Part shown: one piece after another, positions 1-5,652 of the stretch
Layout: the number at the start of each line of letters is the position of its first letter
Position numbering within the stretch: position 1 is the first letter of the stretch
DNA from: Cyanobium sp. NIES-981
Lineage (GTDB): Bacteria > Cyanobacteriota > Cyanobacteriia > PCC-6307 > Cyanobiaceae
Direction: 5' to 3'
Length of the DNA stretch: 5,652 nt
Assembly: GCA_945907085.1 (NCBI GenBank)
Contig: CAMDSS010000139.1
Location: forward strand, 1-5,652
Position numbers and translations under genes: made by a program
The notes under the pieces: model-generated
Seen by the model: the letters and a program-made list of their open reading frames with translations, nothing else
Told to the model about the DNA's origin: nothing
Database searches by the model: none

Positions 1-486
1 CCCGCCGCCCTCTGGGACCAACGCTGGCTTGGGGCCGTGGCCGCCGCCCTGGCCAGCTGGGAGCAGGTGCTGCCCATTCGCCGCGCCCAGGAACCGGGCC
101 AGGCCCACATCCTGATTTGGCGGCGTAAACCGCGGCTGCAAAACAACCGGGCCAGCCATGGCCGCGCCGAGCTGGAGCTGGTGGAGGTGGAGCGATCAGG
201 TCAGTGGCAAATCGAACCGCTGGTCACCGTGGCGATCAGCCCCGGACAAGCCCAAACGGCGATCCAGGCCACGGCCCTGCACGAACTCGGCCATGCCTTT
301 GGGCTCTGGGGCCACAGCGACCAAGCCAGCGATGTGATGGCTGTTTCGCCTGGAGCCAAGCCCCTGCTGCAGCTCAGCCCCCGGGATCGGGCCACCCTTG
401 GCTGGCTCTACCGCCAGCCGGGGCTCAACTCCGGCGCGGTGCGCCCCGCCGCTGGGCCAGCACTTCCTGCACCTGGCGCCAACTGA
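1..486 (+). CDS. Matrixin-like zinc metalloprotease, 3' part
   Basis: The frame is open from base 1, so the true start lies upstream; the GTG at 37 is only an internal codon that could serve as a start. The core evidence is a perfect metzincin motif HELGHAFGLWGH at 280-315 (HExxHxxGxxxH: three zinc-binding histidines and the catalytic glutamate). It is followed by D-V-M at 334-339, which fits the Met-turn region, and by LSPRDRATLGWLY, which resembles the end of matrixin (peptidase M10A) catalytic domains. Such enzymes hydrolyse peptide bonds with a catalytic Zn and are usually exported; any signal peptide would be outside the window. The Pro/Ala/Gly-rich last ~23 residues look unstructured and are encoded over the 3' end of hisIE on the other strand. 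Family assignment is firm at the motif level. Substrate and physiological role are unknown. Confidence 0.82.
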   Translation, partial: PAALWDQRWLGAVAAALASWEQVLPIRRAQEPGQAHILIWRRKPRLQNNRASHGRAELELVEVERSGQWQIEPLVTVAISPGQAQTAIQATALHELGHAFGLWGHSDQASDVMAVSPGAKPLLQLSPRDRATLGWLYRQPGLNSGAVRPAAGPALPAPGAN

Positions 487-1144
487 CCCCATGGTGGGCC
501 AAGGCCACCTGCATGTGGAACACGATGTCGGCGGCTTCCCCGGCGATCTCGGCGGCGTTGTCGTCCTTGCAGGCCATCACAAATTCGGCGCTTTCTTCGC
601 CGATTTTTTTGAGAATGGCGTTATCGCCTCCAGCCAACAGCTTGTTGGTGTAGCTGCCATGCTCAGGCGCATCCCGGCGGCCCTCGATCACCCGGGCCAG
701 CTCAGTGCACACATCGGCCGGCGGTGGCAGGGCCGCGGCCCCCCCCGCACTGGGCTTGGGGCCCTCCTCGTAAAAGCAACTGCGGGCACCGGTGTGGCAA
801 GCCCCCGCGCCGGCCTGCTCGATCGTGAGCAGCAACACATCGGCATCGCAGTCGTAGCGAAGGCCGCGCAGCTTTTGAAGCTGGCCGCTGGTGGCACCCT
901 TATGCCACAACTCCTGGCGGGAGCGGCTCCAGTAGTGCACCTCGCCCGTGGCCAGGGTGCGCTCAATCGCCTCGGCGTTCATCCAGGCCACCATCAACAC
1001 GGCGCCATCCAGCCAGTCCTGGGCCACGGCGGGAATCAGGCCTGCCTCGTTAAAGCGCAGGTGCTGGTCGAGCTCAGCGGCGAACTGCTCGGCCCGGGCG
1101 GGATCGAGCAGGTGAAAGGATGCCTCCAAGGGCTTTTGGTCCAT
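425..1144 (-). CDS. hisIE: Bifunctional phosphoribosyl-AMP cyclohydrolase / phosphoribosyl-ATP pyrophosphatase
   Basis: This cytoplasmic enzyme catalyses steps 2 and 3 of histidine biosynthesis. The HisE domain removes pyrophosphate from phosphoribosyl-ATP, and the HisI domain opens the purine ring of phosphoribosyl-AMP. HisI covers about residues 30-125, with YWSRSR (71-76), LWHKGATSG (79-87), the metal-binding DCDAD (98-102) and CHTGARSC (116-123), whose cysteines are zinc ligands in the family. An Ala/Gly/Pro linker (about 127-143) leads to HisE at about 144-230, with GEESAEF (182-188) and EAAD (203-206). The length of 239 residues is normal for a fused HisIE. I chose the ATG at 1144 because GGAGG sits 10 bases upstream; the in-frame TTG at 1153 lies directly against that ribosome site and is less likely. 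The gene is divergent from the PTPS gene and overlaps the protease gene tail to tail. All expected catalytic motifs are intact. Confidence 0.97.
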   Translation of the reverse strand: MDQKPLEASFHLLDPARAEQFAAELDQHLRFNEAGLIPAVAQDWLDGAVLMVAWMNAEAIERTLATGEVHYWSRSRQELWHKGATSGQLQKLRGLRYDCDADVLLLTIEQAGAGACHTGARSCFYEEGPKPSAGGAAALPPPADVCTELARVIEGRRDAPEHGSYTNKLLAGGDNAILKKIGEESAEFVMACKDDNAAEIAGEAADIVFHMQVALAHHGVSWRQVQEVLAQRRGAPRRS

Positions 1145-1185
1145 CTGAACCAATCCTCCCGCAACATCTCCCGCCTGGCCGCAGG
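1145..1185. promoter_or_regulatory. 41-base divergent intergenic region between hisIE and the PTPS-family gene
   Basis: This is the only real gap between divergent genes in the window, so a promoter for each would be expected in or near it. I see no convincing -10/-35 pair, inverted repeat or Zur/Fur-like palindrome. With only 41 bases, promoter elements of each gene probably extend into the opposing coding region. The label marks position and gene orientation, not a recognised site. Confidence 0.3.
1154..1160 (-). promoter_or_regulatory. Ribosome binding site of hisIE
   Basis: Read on the minus strand this is GGGAGGA, a strong Shine-Dalgarno match. Its GGAGG core ends 10 bases before the ATG at 1144, which decides that start over the TTG at 1153. 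It is the only clear Shine-Dalgarno sequence I see ahead of any gene in the window. Confidence 0.7.
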
Positions 1186-1650
1186 ATGACCGCCGCCTTT
1201 ACCTGCTCCAAAACCTTCAGCGGCTATCCCTGCTGTCACCGGCAATGGCGCCACCAGGGCCACTGCCGCTTTGTGCACGGCTACAGCCGCAGCTTCACCT
1301 TCTGGTTCCAGGCCAAGGCCCTCGATGCCAATGGGTTCGTGGTGGATTTCTCCAGCCTGCAAGACCTCGAAACCCAGCTCACCCACCAATTCGACCACAC
1401 CTTTTTGGTCAATGCCGACGACCCCCTCCTCGAGCAATGGCAGGCCCTGCACGACCAAGGGGCCCTCGACCTGCGGGTGATGGACAACGTGGGCATGGAG
1501 GCCAGCGCCCAGCTGGTGTGGGGTTGGGCCAATGGCCTGCTGCACCAGCGGGACGGCGGCCGAAGCTGCTGCTGGAAGGTGGAAGCCCGCGAAAACGAAC
1601 GCAATGGCGCCTGCTTTGAAGCCAGGCCCGCCTGGTTCAGCGCCGCCTAA
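1186..1650 (+). CDS. 6-carboxytetrahydropterin synthase / PTPS-family protein (QueD-like, HGY variant)
   Basis: This is a 154-residue T-fold protein of the 6-pyruvoyl-tetrahydropterin synthase / QueD family. Typical members convert dihydroneopterin triphosphate to a tetrahydropterin, in QueD towards queuosine and other deazapurines. Alignment by eye to remembered E. coli QueD gives C27 (catalytic Cys), H31, D70-H71 (FDH) and E136 (ARENE), all present. The first zinc histidine can be H18 (CCHRQW). The third zinc histidine of the usual HGH motif is Tyr33 (VHGYS); an extra H26 directly before C27 could substitute. I recall related cyanobacterial and alphaproteobacterial proteins with C-x-x-R-Q-W and HGY signatures, so this looks like an established subfamily, not a decayed copy. 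The ATG at 1186 fits the family N-terminus. An in-frame ATG at 1120 would add 22 unlikely residues and overlap hisIE. The gene heads a run of four co-directional genes. Exact reaction is uncertain. Confidence 0.8.
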   Translation: MTAAFTCSKTFSGYPCCHRQWRHQGHCRFVHGYSRSFTFWFQAKALDANGFVVDFSSLQDLETQLTHQFDHTFLVNADDPLLEQWQALHDQGALDLRVMDNVGMEASAQLVWGWANGLLHQRDGGRSCCWKVEARENERNGACFEARPAWFSAA

Positions 1651-1683
1651 CCTTGCCCCTCTAACCACACAATCAGTCTGGGC

Positions 1684-2637
1684 ATCAATCGACTTGCCAC
1701 AGCATGGGCGATTTTCCAAAGCCTGCTGATCGAAGCTCTTCCATTTCTGCTGATCGGCGTTCTCATCGCTGGCTTAGCCCGCTGGCTCGCGCCCGGGGGA
1801 GGCTGGTTGCAGCGCTTGCCTAACCATCCACTCCTCGGCCCCATCACAGGAGCGGCCCTGGGTTTTGCCTTGCCAGCCTGTGAATGCGGCAACGTCCCCG
1901 TGGCGCGACGGTTAATCGCAGGAGGTGCTCCACTGGGCACATCCTTTGGCTTCCTTTTTGCTGCGCCGGTGCTGAACCCCGTCGTGATTGCCAGCACCTG
2001 GGCAGCCTTCCCCAATCAACCATGGCTGTTGGCGGCCAGGCCGCTGGGTGCGCTGTTGGTGGCCCTCACCCTGAGCCACCTTCTCCGGCTGATTCCAGAG
2101 GCCGAACTCCTGACCCCAGCACTGCTGGCAGAGCGACGCCTCAGCCAGCCCTTAACCCAGGTGGGCCTGCTGGAGCGAAGCTCTGGCTTGGTGGGTGCTC
2201 CCGTCCAAGCCATCACACCCCCAAGCCAACGCCTTCCGCTGGGAGAAGTACTGCAACACAGCAGCCGCGAGTTTCTCGATCTAACCGCGCTGCTTGTGAT
2301 GGGCTGTGCCATTGCAGCCCTGGTCCAAACCCTGATGCCTCGAAGCTGGCTCCTTGCCGTGGGCGGAGCTCCCACCCTTTCGGTGCTCAGCCTGATGTTG
2401 CTCGCTGTCGTGGTGTCTGTGTGCTCCAGCGTGGATGCCTTCCTCGCCCTAGGTTTCGCCGCTCAGATCACTCCAGGAGCGCTGGTGGCCTTCCTGGTCC
2501 TGGGTCCCGTGATGGACCTGAAATTGCTTGGCCTCTTTGGAGTTTTGTTCAAACCCAAGGCCATTGCACTCACCGCCGCTGGAGCGAGCGTGATGGTGTT
2601 GCTGCTTGGTCAATGGGTGAATCTGATTCGACTGTGA
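1684..2637 (+). CDS. COG0701/YraQ-YcgR type permease (ArsP_1/DUF318 family), start codon unclear
   Basis: This polytopic inner-membrane protein of about 317 residues has two related halves. The first half has PACECGNVPVARRL (from 1873) followed by GFLFAAPVLNPVV. The second has CSSVDAF (from 2422) and FLVLGPVMDLKLLG. These are hallmark motifs of the family also called UPF0718, which includes B. subtilis YcgR and is related to organoarsenical permease ArsP. The frame is open directly after the PTPS stop at 1650 but holds no ATG, GTG or TTG until TTG 1807. Starting there would delete the first membrane segment (AIFQSLLIEALPFLLIGVLI, encoded from 1708). The start is set at ATC 1684 (then Asn-Arg-Leu) only as a best guess; ATC 1672, CTG 1678 and ATT 1711 are alternatives. 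The stop overlaps the next gene's ATG (TGATG), implying translational coupling. Substrate is unknown; a metal or metalloid ion is a reasonable inference from Cys residues and context. Confidence 0.85.
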   Translation: MNRLATAWAIFQSLLIEALPFLLIGVLIAGLARWLAPGGGWLQRLPNHPLLGPITGAALGFALPACECGNVPVARRLIAGGAPLGTSFGFLFAAPVLNPVVIASTWAAFPNQPWLLAARPLGALLVALTLSHLLRLIPEAELLTPALLAERRLSQPLTQVGLLERSSGLVGAPVQAITPPSQRLPLGEVLQHSSREFLDLTALLVMGCAIAALVQTLMPRSWLLAVGGAPTLSVLSLMLLAVVVSVCSSVDAFLALGFAAQITPGALVAFLVLGPVMDLKLLGLFGVLFKPKAIALTAAGASVMVLLLGQWVNLIRL

Positions 2638-3293
2638 TGCGCTCCATGTCCCTGGCCCTTTGGGGAGGAGTGCTTCTAATGAGCAGCCTGACCGGTCGGC
2701 TCGACCTGCTTCTGCAGAGCACATTTCACCCCCTTGTCGCAGGCAGTGGCTTGGTTCTGCTGATCTGGGGCCTACAGCAGCTGTGGTCGTCTTGGCGCGA
2801 GCCACGCCAGCTGCGCTCCCCCATCACCTGGTGGCTGAGCAGCGGCGTGGCGTTATTGGTGCTGATCGTTCCACCCAACCCCTCCTTTAGCGAGCTGGTC
2901 GCCAATCGTCCCAACCAGTTAGCCAACGACAGCTCACTTAATTTTGTATCGCCCCCAGCCCAGCGCACTCTCACCGACTGGGTACGGCTGATGAACAGCC
3001 AACCCGACCCCAAGCTCTACGTCGGTGATCCGGTGCGGATCAGTGGCTTTGTGTTGCCCCAGCCAGGAGATCGGCCCCAGCTGGCCCGGCTGCTGGTGCG
3101 GTGTTGCCTGGCAGATGCCACTCCGGTGGGGCTCCCAATGCGCTGGCCAAAAGGCTTCAAGCCAAGGGCCGACACCTGGTTAGCGGTGCGCGGAAAGATG
3201 GAACTTGAAGATCACAACGGCCAGATCCGCACTGTTGTGGCGGTGCAGCATCTCAACCCAATCCCTAGGCCCAAGCGCCCACTTGAGCCTTGA
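2637..3293 (+). CDS. TIGR03943/YcgQ-type (UPF0703) membrane protein, permease partner
   Basis: This 218-residue protein has hydrophobic segments at about residues 5-19, 33-50 and 64-79. A variable stretch follows, then a soluble C-terminal domain at about 112-208. That domain carries the family signature GFVLPQP (137-143), ARLLVRCCLADATPVGL (150-166, with adjacent Cys156-Cys157 and Ala-Asp) and DTWLAVRGKMELED (179-192). Family members (B. subtilis YcgQ, COG3689) are typically encoded beside a COG0701 permease, as here, so the pair probably forms one membrane system. The ATG at 2637 shares its A with the permease TGA, supporting coupled translation. An in-frame ATG at 2613 would add eight polar residues and is less likely. 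The end overlaps the next gene by four bases. The ion or molecule handled is not known from sequence; the conserved CC and a nearby metal transporter point to metals. Confidence is high for family, low for function. Confidence 0.85.
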   Translation: MRSMSLALWGGVLLMSSLTGRLDLLLQSTFHPLVAGSGLVLLIWGLQQLWSSWREPRQLRSPITWWLSSGVALLVLIVPPNPSFSELVANRPNQLANDSSLNFVSPPAQRTLTDWVRLMNSQPDPKLYVGDPVRISGFVLPQPGDRPQLARLLVRCCLADATPVGLPMRWPKGFKPRADTWLAVRGKMELEDHNGQIRTVVAVQHLNPIPRPKRPLEP

Positions 3294-4627
3294 ATCGCCT
3301 AACCAGCTTTCGGATCTGTCTGGCCCTGGGAGGCGGCCTAGCCCTGGCGGGTCTCCAGCAGCACCTCTTGCAGCACCGGCCACCGCGGCTGGTTCAGCTG
3401 ATCTCCACGACCGCCACCTCTGGGCCCGCAGCCCTGGATTTGTCTTTCAGCCGGCCCATGCAGCGGGCAAGCCTGGCCCAATCCAGCAAGCTCAATCCAG
3501 CCATGGCATTGCGCTGGCTAGGGGAGGGCAACACCTTGCGCCTCTTGTTAGAGCCAGGGCAAATCATCAACAGCCCACTCACCCTCGTCTTGCGGGGCGT
3601 CGACCAGCGCAATCTGGGCCTTTCACCCCAGCGATGGAGCTGGGATCCCCGTCCCTATCTGCTCGCGGTCGTTCCGACAGCCGATGGGGAACAACTGCAG
3701 ATGCAATCCCGTGATGGCCGTTGGCACGGCCTGACCCCAAGCTTTCCAACGCTTGCTTCTGTGGTTCCCCTTGGAGATGGCTCTGGCATAGCCCTATCGA
3801 CGCTTGACGGCCAATCCAGTCACCGGCTCTGGCTGCTTCCTGTCCAACAGCGCAATCTGGCCCGTCTCGAGCCCGGAAGCTTGGGGCGACTAGAGGAACC
3901 AAAGCCCGCCAGGCTGCGATCCCTCAGCGATCAAAACCTGAGGTATGCCCAAATCAGCAGCAACCGCCGTGGTGATCTGTTGGTGCAGAGTTCCACGATC
4001 GCCCTCGGTGAGGAGACGACGACGTTTTGGCCCAGCCAAGGCGGGCACACAACACTTGGGATTAAGGCCTCGGGGCCCATGCAGCTGTTACCCGAAGGTG
4101 GCGGGGTGATCGTGCCACAGGTCGAAGGCCTCAACCTGTATTCCCTGCCTGGGCAAGCCAGTCGTCGCCAGGTTCTCCCCGGTAGTCGCGATCTCAGCAG
4201 CTTCTGCCCCATGAGTGGCCGAGCCCTGTTGGTGCGCCACTGGCCCGACTACCGCCGCTCCTTGGAACTGGTGGAACCAGGCCAACCGCCGAGGCAGCTG
4301 TGGCTAGGAAGCGAAGGAGTGCTAGCCAGTGCCTGCGATCGGGGTGGCGAGAGGGTTTGGCTCTTGCTCAGCGATTGGAACAACGGGCTCAAACCAGAGC
4401 TGTTGGCCCTAAACCAACGCGGCCGGGTGCTCCAGCGCCGTCAACTGATGGGCTGGGAGCAAGAACCCGGCACGCCCATGCAATTCGATGCCACCCGCCA
4501 GGAGCTCTTACTCACCATGCGCCGCAAAGACAGATCCCCACAACCCGTTCTGATCGATGCCGCCACCCTGGCGTCACGCCCCTTGGCCAAGCAGGTGAAC
4601 CTCGCTGTTTGGCTACCGAGTCGCTGA
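3290..4627 (+). CDS. Unrecognised exported or anchored protein: Ig-like domain plus predicted seven-bladed beta-propeller
   Basis: This protein of 445 residues starts at TTG 3290, overlapping the previous stop (TTGA), so it appears translationally coupled. The N-terminus (Arg2-hydrophobic segment 9-22) looks like a signal peptide or membrane anchor, placing the rest in the periplasm. Residues about 33-105 contain LDLSFSRPM, which resembles the 'SF-S-x-P-M' signature of bacterial Ig-like (Big_5/SbsA) domains. From about residue 121 to 427 I count seven units of similar pattern: a hydrophobic strand, a D/G-rich turn, a second strand such as GIALST, DLLVQS, VIVPQV, ALLVRH, VWLLLS or ELLLTM, then a third. 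They suggest a TolB/PD40-like seven-bladed propeller. I do not recognise a named family. Position suggests a periplasmic accessory of the permease pair, but this is inference. Its last 15 bases overlap the convergent ABC permease gene. Confidence 0.78.
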   Translation: MNRLTSFRICLALGGGLALAGLQQHLLQHRPPRLVQLISTTATSGPAALDLSFSRPMQRASLAQSSKLNPAMALRWLGEGNTLRLLLEPGQIINSPLTLVLRGVDQRNLGLSPQRWSWDPRPYLLAVVPTADGEQLQMQSRDGRWHGLTPSFPTLASVVPLGDGSGIALSTLDGQSSHRLWLLPVQQRNLARLEPGSLGRLEEPKPARLRSLSDQNLRYAQISSNRRGDLLVQSSTIALGEETTTFWPSQGGHTTLGIKASGPMQLLPEGGGVIVPQVEGLNLYSLPGQASRRQVLPGSRDLSSFCPMSGRALLVRHWPDYRRSLELVEPGQPPRQLWLGSEGVLASACDRGGERVWLLLSDWNNGLKPELLALNQRGRVLQRRQLMGWEQEPGTPMQFDATRQELLLTMRRKDRSPQPVLIDAATLASRPLAKQVNLAVWLPSR

Positions 4628-5476
4628 CCGGCGCACCCCTGGGACCCGGCCTAGGACGGTGCGAAACGGCACCAGCGCCAACGCCCCGAGGAAACCGACC
4701 AGCTGGACAATCACCACGCAGGGGCCTGAGGGCAGATCGAACCCCCCCGAAACCAACAGACCCAGCACGGCGCAGCCCCCCCCTAGGACTGAGGCCAGGA
4801 CCACATAGGTGTTGAAGTGGCGGCTCACCAACCTGGATGCACAGGCGGGGATCACCACAAAGGCACTGATGAGCAGCACCCCCACCGCCTTGATCGAGAT
4901 CGCCACCACCACGGCCAGGAGCACGATGAACAGCAGCCGGTGGACCGGTACCGCCACACCGCGGGAGAGGGCAAGGGGCTCATCCAGGGTGAGCAGGATC
5001 TGATCCCGGCGGGTGAGGGCCAGGTAGCCGACAGCCACAACCAGAAGCGACGCAATCAGCCCCAGATCAAGCCAGGAAACCCCCAGGATGTCGCCAAAGA
5101 GAAGCTGGTGGATGCTCCCCCGATAGCTCCGCACGAAGCTGAGGGCCACCACCGCCAGGGCCAAAGACGAGGAATAGATGATGTTGAGCAGGGCATCGGC
5201 CGGCAGTTGGCTGCGCTGCACCAGATGGTTCACCCCTAGGGCAAACACCACCGCAAATGGGATTAGCACCAGGGTGGGGTTCAGGCCCAGTAGAATGCCG
5301 AGGGTGATGCCCAGCAGGGCGGAATGGCCCAGGGCGTCACTGAAGAAGGACAGTTGGCGGAGAACGGCGAAGCTGCCCAGAACCCCTCCCAGGGCTCCTG
5401 TGAGTAGCCCCCCGATGAGGGCCCGCTGCATGAACGGGAATTGGAGCAACTCCAGCAGAGGGGTCTCGATGCTCAT
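4613..5476 (-). CDS. znuB: Zinc/manganese-type ABC transporter permease (ABC-3 family, ZnuB/MntB-like)
   Basis: This 287-residue inner-membrane subunit of a divalent-metal importer works with a periplasmic binding protein and the ATPase encoded just upstream. Visible family signatures are SDALGHSALLG (46-56), the coupling region LLFGDILGVS (125-134), KAVGVLLISAFVVIP (196-210) and FDLPSGP (246-252). About eight hydrophobic segments can be seen between residues 18 and 275, as usual for ABC-3 permeases. The C-terminus is a short basic tail. The ATG at 5476 overlaps the ATPase stop (ATGA), so translation is coupled and no separate Shine-Dalgarno is seen. Zinc is the most likely metal because the partner ATPase has a histidine-rich tail and the gene order C-then-B matches znuCB. 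Manganese cannot be excluded from sequence alone, so the symbol is provisional. The 3' end overlaps the convergent propeller gene by 15 bases. Confidence 0.93.
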   Translation of the reverse strand: MSIETPLLELLQFPFMQRALIGGLLTGALGGVLGSFAVLRQLSFFSDALGHSALLGITLGILLGLNPTLVLIPFAVVFALGVNHLVQRSQLPADALLNIIYSSSLALAVVALSFVRSYRGSIHQLLFGDILGVSWLDLGLIASLLVVAVGYLALTRRDQILLTLDEPLALSRGVAVPVHRLLFIVLLAVVVAISIKAVGVLLISAFVVIPACASRLVSRHFNTYVVLASVLGGGCAVLGLLVSGGFDLPSGPCVVIVQLVGFLGALALVPFRTVLGRVPGVRRSATR

Positions 5477-5652
5477 GGGGCGTGGCGGTGGTGATAGGGC
5501 ACAAAGCCACGGCCATAGACCTCCTCCAACTGGGCGGCGCTGAGGGCATGGTCGGGCGGCCCGGAGCAGCGGAGGCTGCGGTTGAGGCAGAGCACCCGGT
5601 CGCTGGTGCGACGCACCATGTCCAGGTCATGGGAGATCTGAAGGATCGTCCA
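5473..5652 (-). CDS. znuC: Metal ABC transporter ATP-binding protein, C-terminal 59 residues (ZnuC/MntA-like)
   Basis: Reading from 5652 leftwards, the frame gives 59 residues and a TGA that overlaps the permease ATG. It begins inside the ATPase core after the Walker B region. LQISHDLDMV carries the H-loop (switch) histidine, followed by SDRVLCLNRSL, which is the usual last core strand (normally 'd-r-v-l-x-l-n'). GPPDHALSAAQLEEVYG is the typical C-terminal helix of zinc/manganese transporter ATPases. The Walker A, signature and Walker B motifs lie beyond the window. The protein ends in YHHRHAP, a small His cluster often seen in zinc transporter proteins. The subunit hydrolyses ATP on the cytoplasmic face to drive uptake through the neighbouring permease. 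The call is firm for the transporter class; zinc specificity is inferred. Confidence 0.9.
   Translation of the reverse strand, partial: WTILQISHDLDMVRRTSDRVLCLNRSLRCSGPPDHALSAAQLEEVYGRGFVPYHHRHAP

Noticed and set aside
1145..1185. Zur or Fur operator between hisIE and the PTPS gene
   Set aside because: I looked for an AT-rich TGATAAT-type palindrome and found none; the gap is GC-rich and short.
398..1189. Long plus-strand open frame of 263 codons antisense to hisIE
   Set aside because: It lies almost wholly opposite the unmistakable hisIE. Its translation has no recognisable domain and is a by-product of high GC content.
1036..1719. Minus-strand open frame of 227 codons opposite the PTPS gene
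   Set aside because: It runs across the start of hisIE in another frame and shows only Gly/Ala/Val-rich sequence without motifs; a shadow of the two real genes.
1807..1809. TTG as the permease start
   Set aside because: It would remove the first conserved membrane helix encoded from about 1708, so it is unlikely to be the main start.
1884..2636. Upstream extension of the YcgQ-like gene back to 1884
   Set aside because: The extension is out of frame with the clearly conserved permease and reads as Arg/Pro-rich nonsense; the family N-terminus begins at ATG 2637.
4300..4815. Plus-strand open frame of 171 codons across the end of the propeller gene and znuB
   Set aside because: It overlaps two real genes in other frames, is rich in Arg/Pro/Ala and has no motif.
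5337..5630. Minus-strand open frame of 97 codons at the right end
   Set aside because: It is out of frame with the recognisable ATPase C-terminus and the permease N-terminus that occupy the same bases.
1..5652. tRNA, rRNA, CRISPR arrays, insertion sequences or HIP1 (GCGATCGC) repeats
   Set aside because: None was seen by eye. Only partial HIP1-like strings such as GCGATCGG near 4336 occur, which are not perfect matches.

Overview
The window is dense, high-GC, fully bacterial coding DNA with almost no intergenic space. The genes suggest a cyanobacterium of the Synechococcus/Cyanobium group. The pointers are a fused HisI-HisE enzyme, a tightly packed genome, a 6-carboxytetrahydropterin synthase variant, a YcgR/YcgQ-type permease pair and a zinc/manganese-type ABC transporter with cyanobacterial-looking sequence. 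I saw no perfect copy of the HIP1 octamer (GCGATCGC) by eye. That fits picocyanobacteria better than HIP1-rich cyanobacteria. The taxonomy is inferred from remembered family resemblance, not from a search.

Layout: (1) 1-486 (+), the 3' part of a matrixin-like zinc protease. (2) 425-1144 (-), hisIE of histidine biosynthesis, converging on the protease gene and overlapping it by 62 bases. (3) From 1186 a rightward run of four tightly spaced genes: a PTPS/QueD-family enzyme (1186-1650), a COG0701-type permease (about 1684-2637), its TIGR03943/YcgQ-type partner (2637-3293), and an unrecognised exported or anchored protein that looks like an Ig-like domain plus a seven-bladed beta-propeller (3290-4627). 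(4) On the minus strand, a metal ABC transporter permease (4613-5476, ZnuB/MntB family) preceded by the 3' end of its ATPase gene (5473-5652, ZnuC-like, cut by the window). The two rightmost transcription units converge with a 15-base overlap of coding ends.

How the genes may work together: the ATPase and permease form an ABC importer for a divalent metal, probably zinc or manganese. The permease/YcgQ pair is a two-component membrane system, inferred here to handle metals or soft ions. The PTPS-family enzyme, HisI and the protease are members of zinc-dependent families. Much of the window could therefore relate to metal homeostasis, but this is inference: hisIE is probably ordinary housekeeping and I found no Zur-like operator. 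The oddest local features are the permease gene, which has no ATG, GTG or TTG before its first membrane segment, the His-to-Tyr change in the PTPS zinc motif, and the propeller protein translationally coupled to the permease pair.
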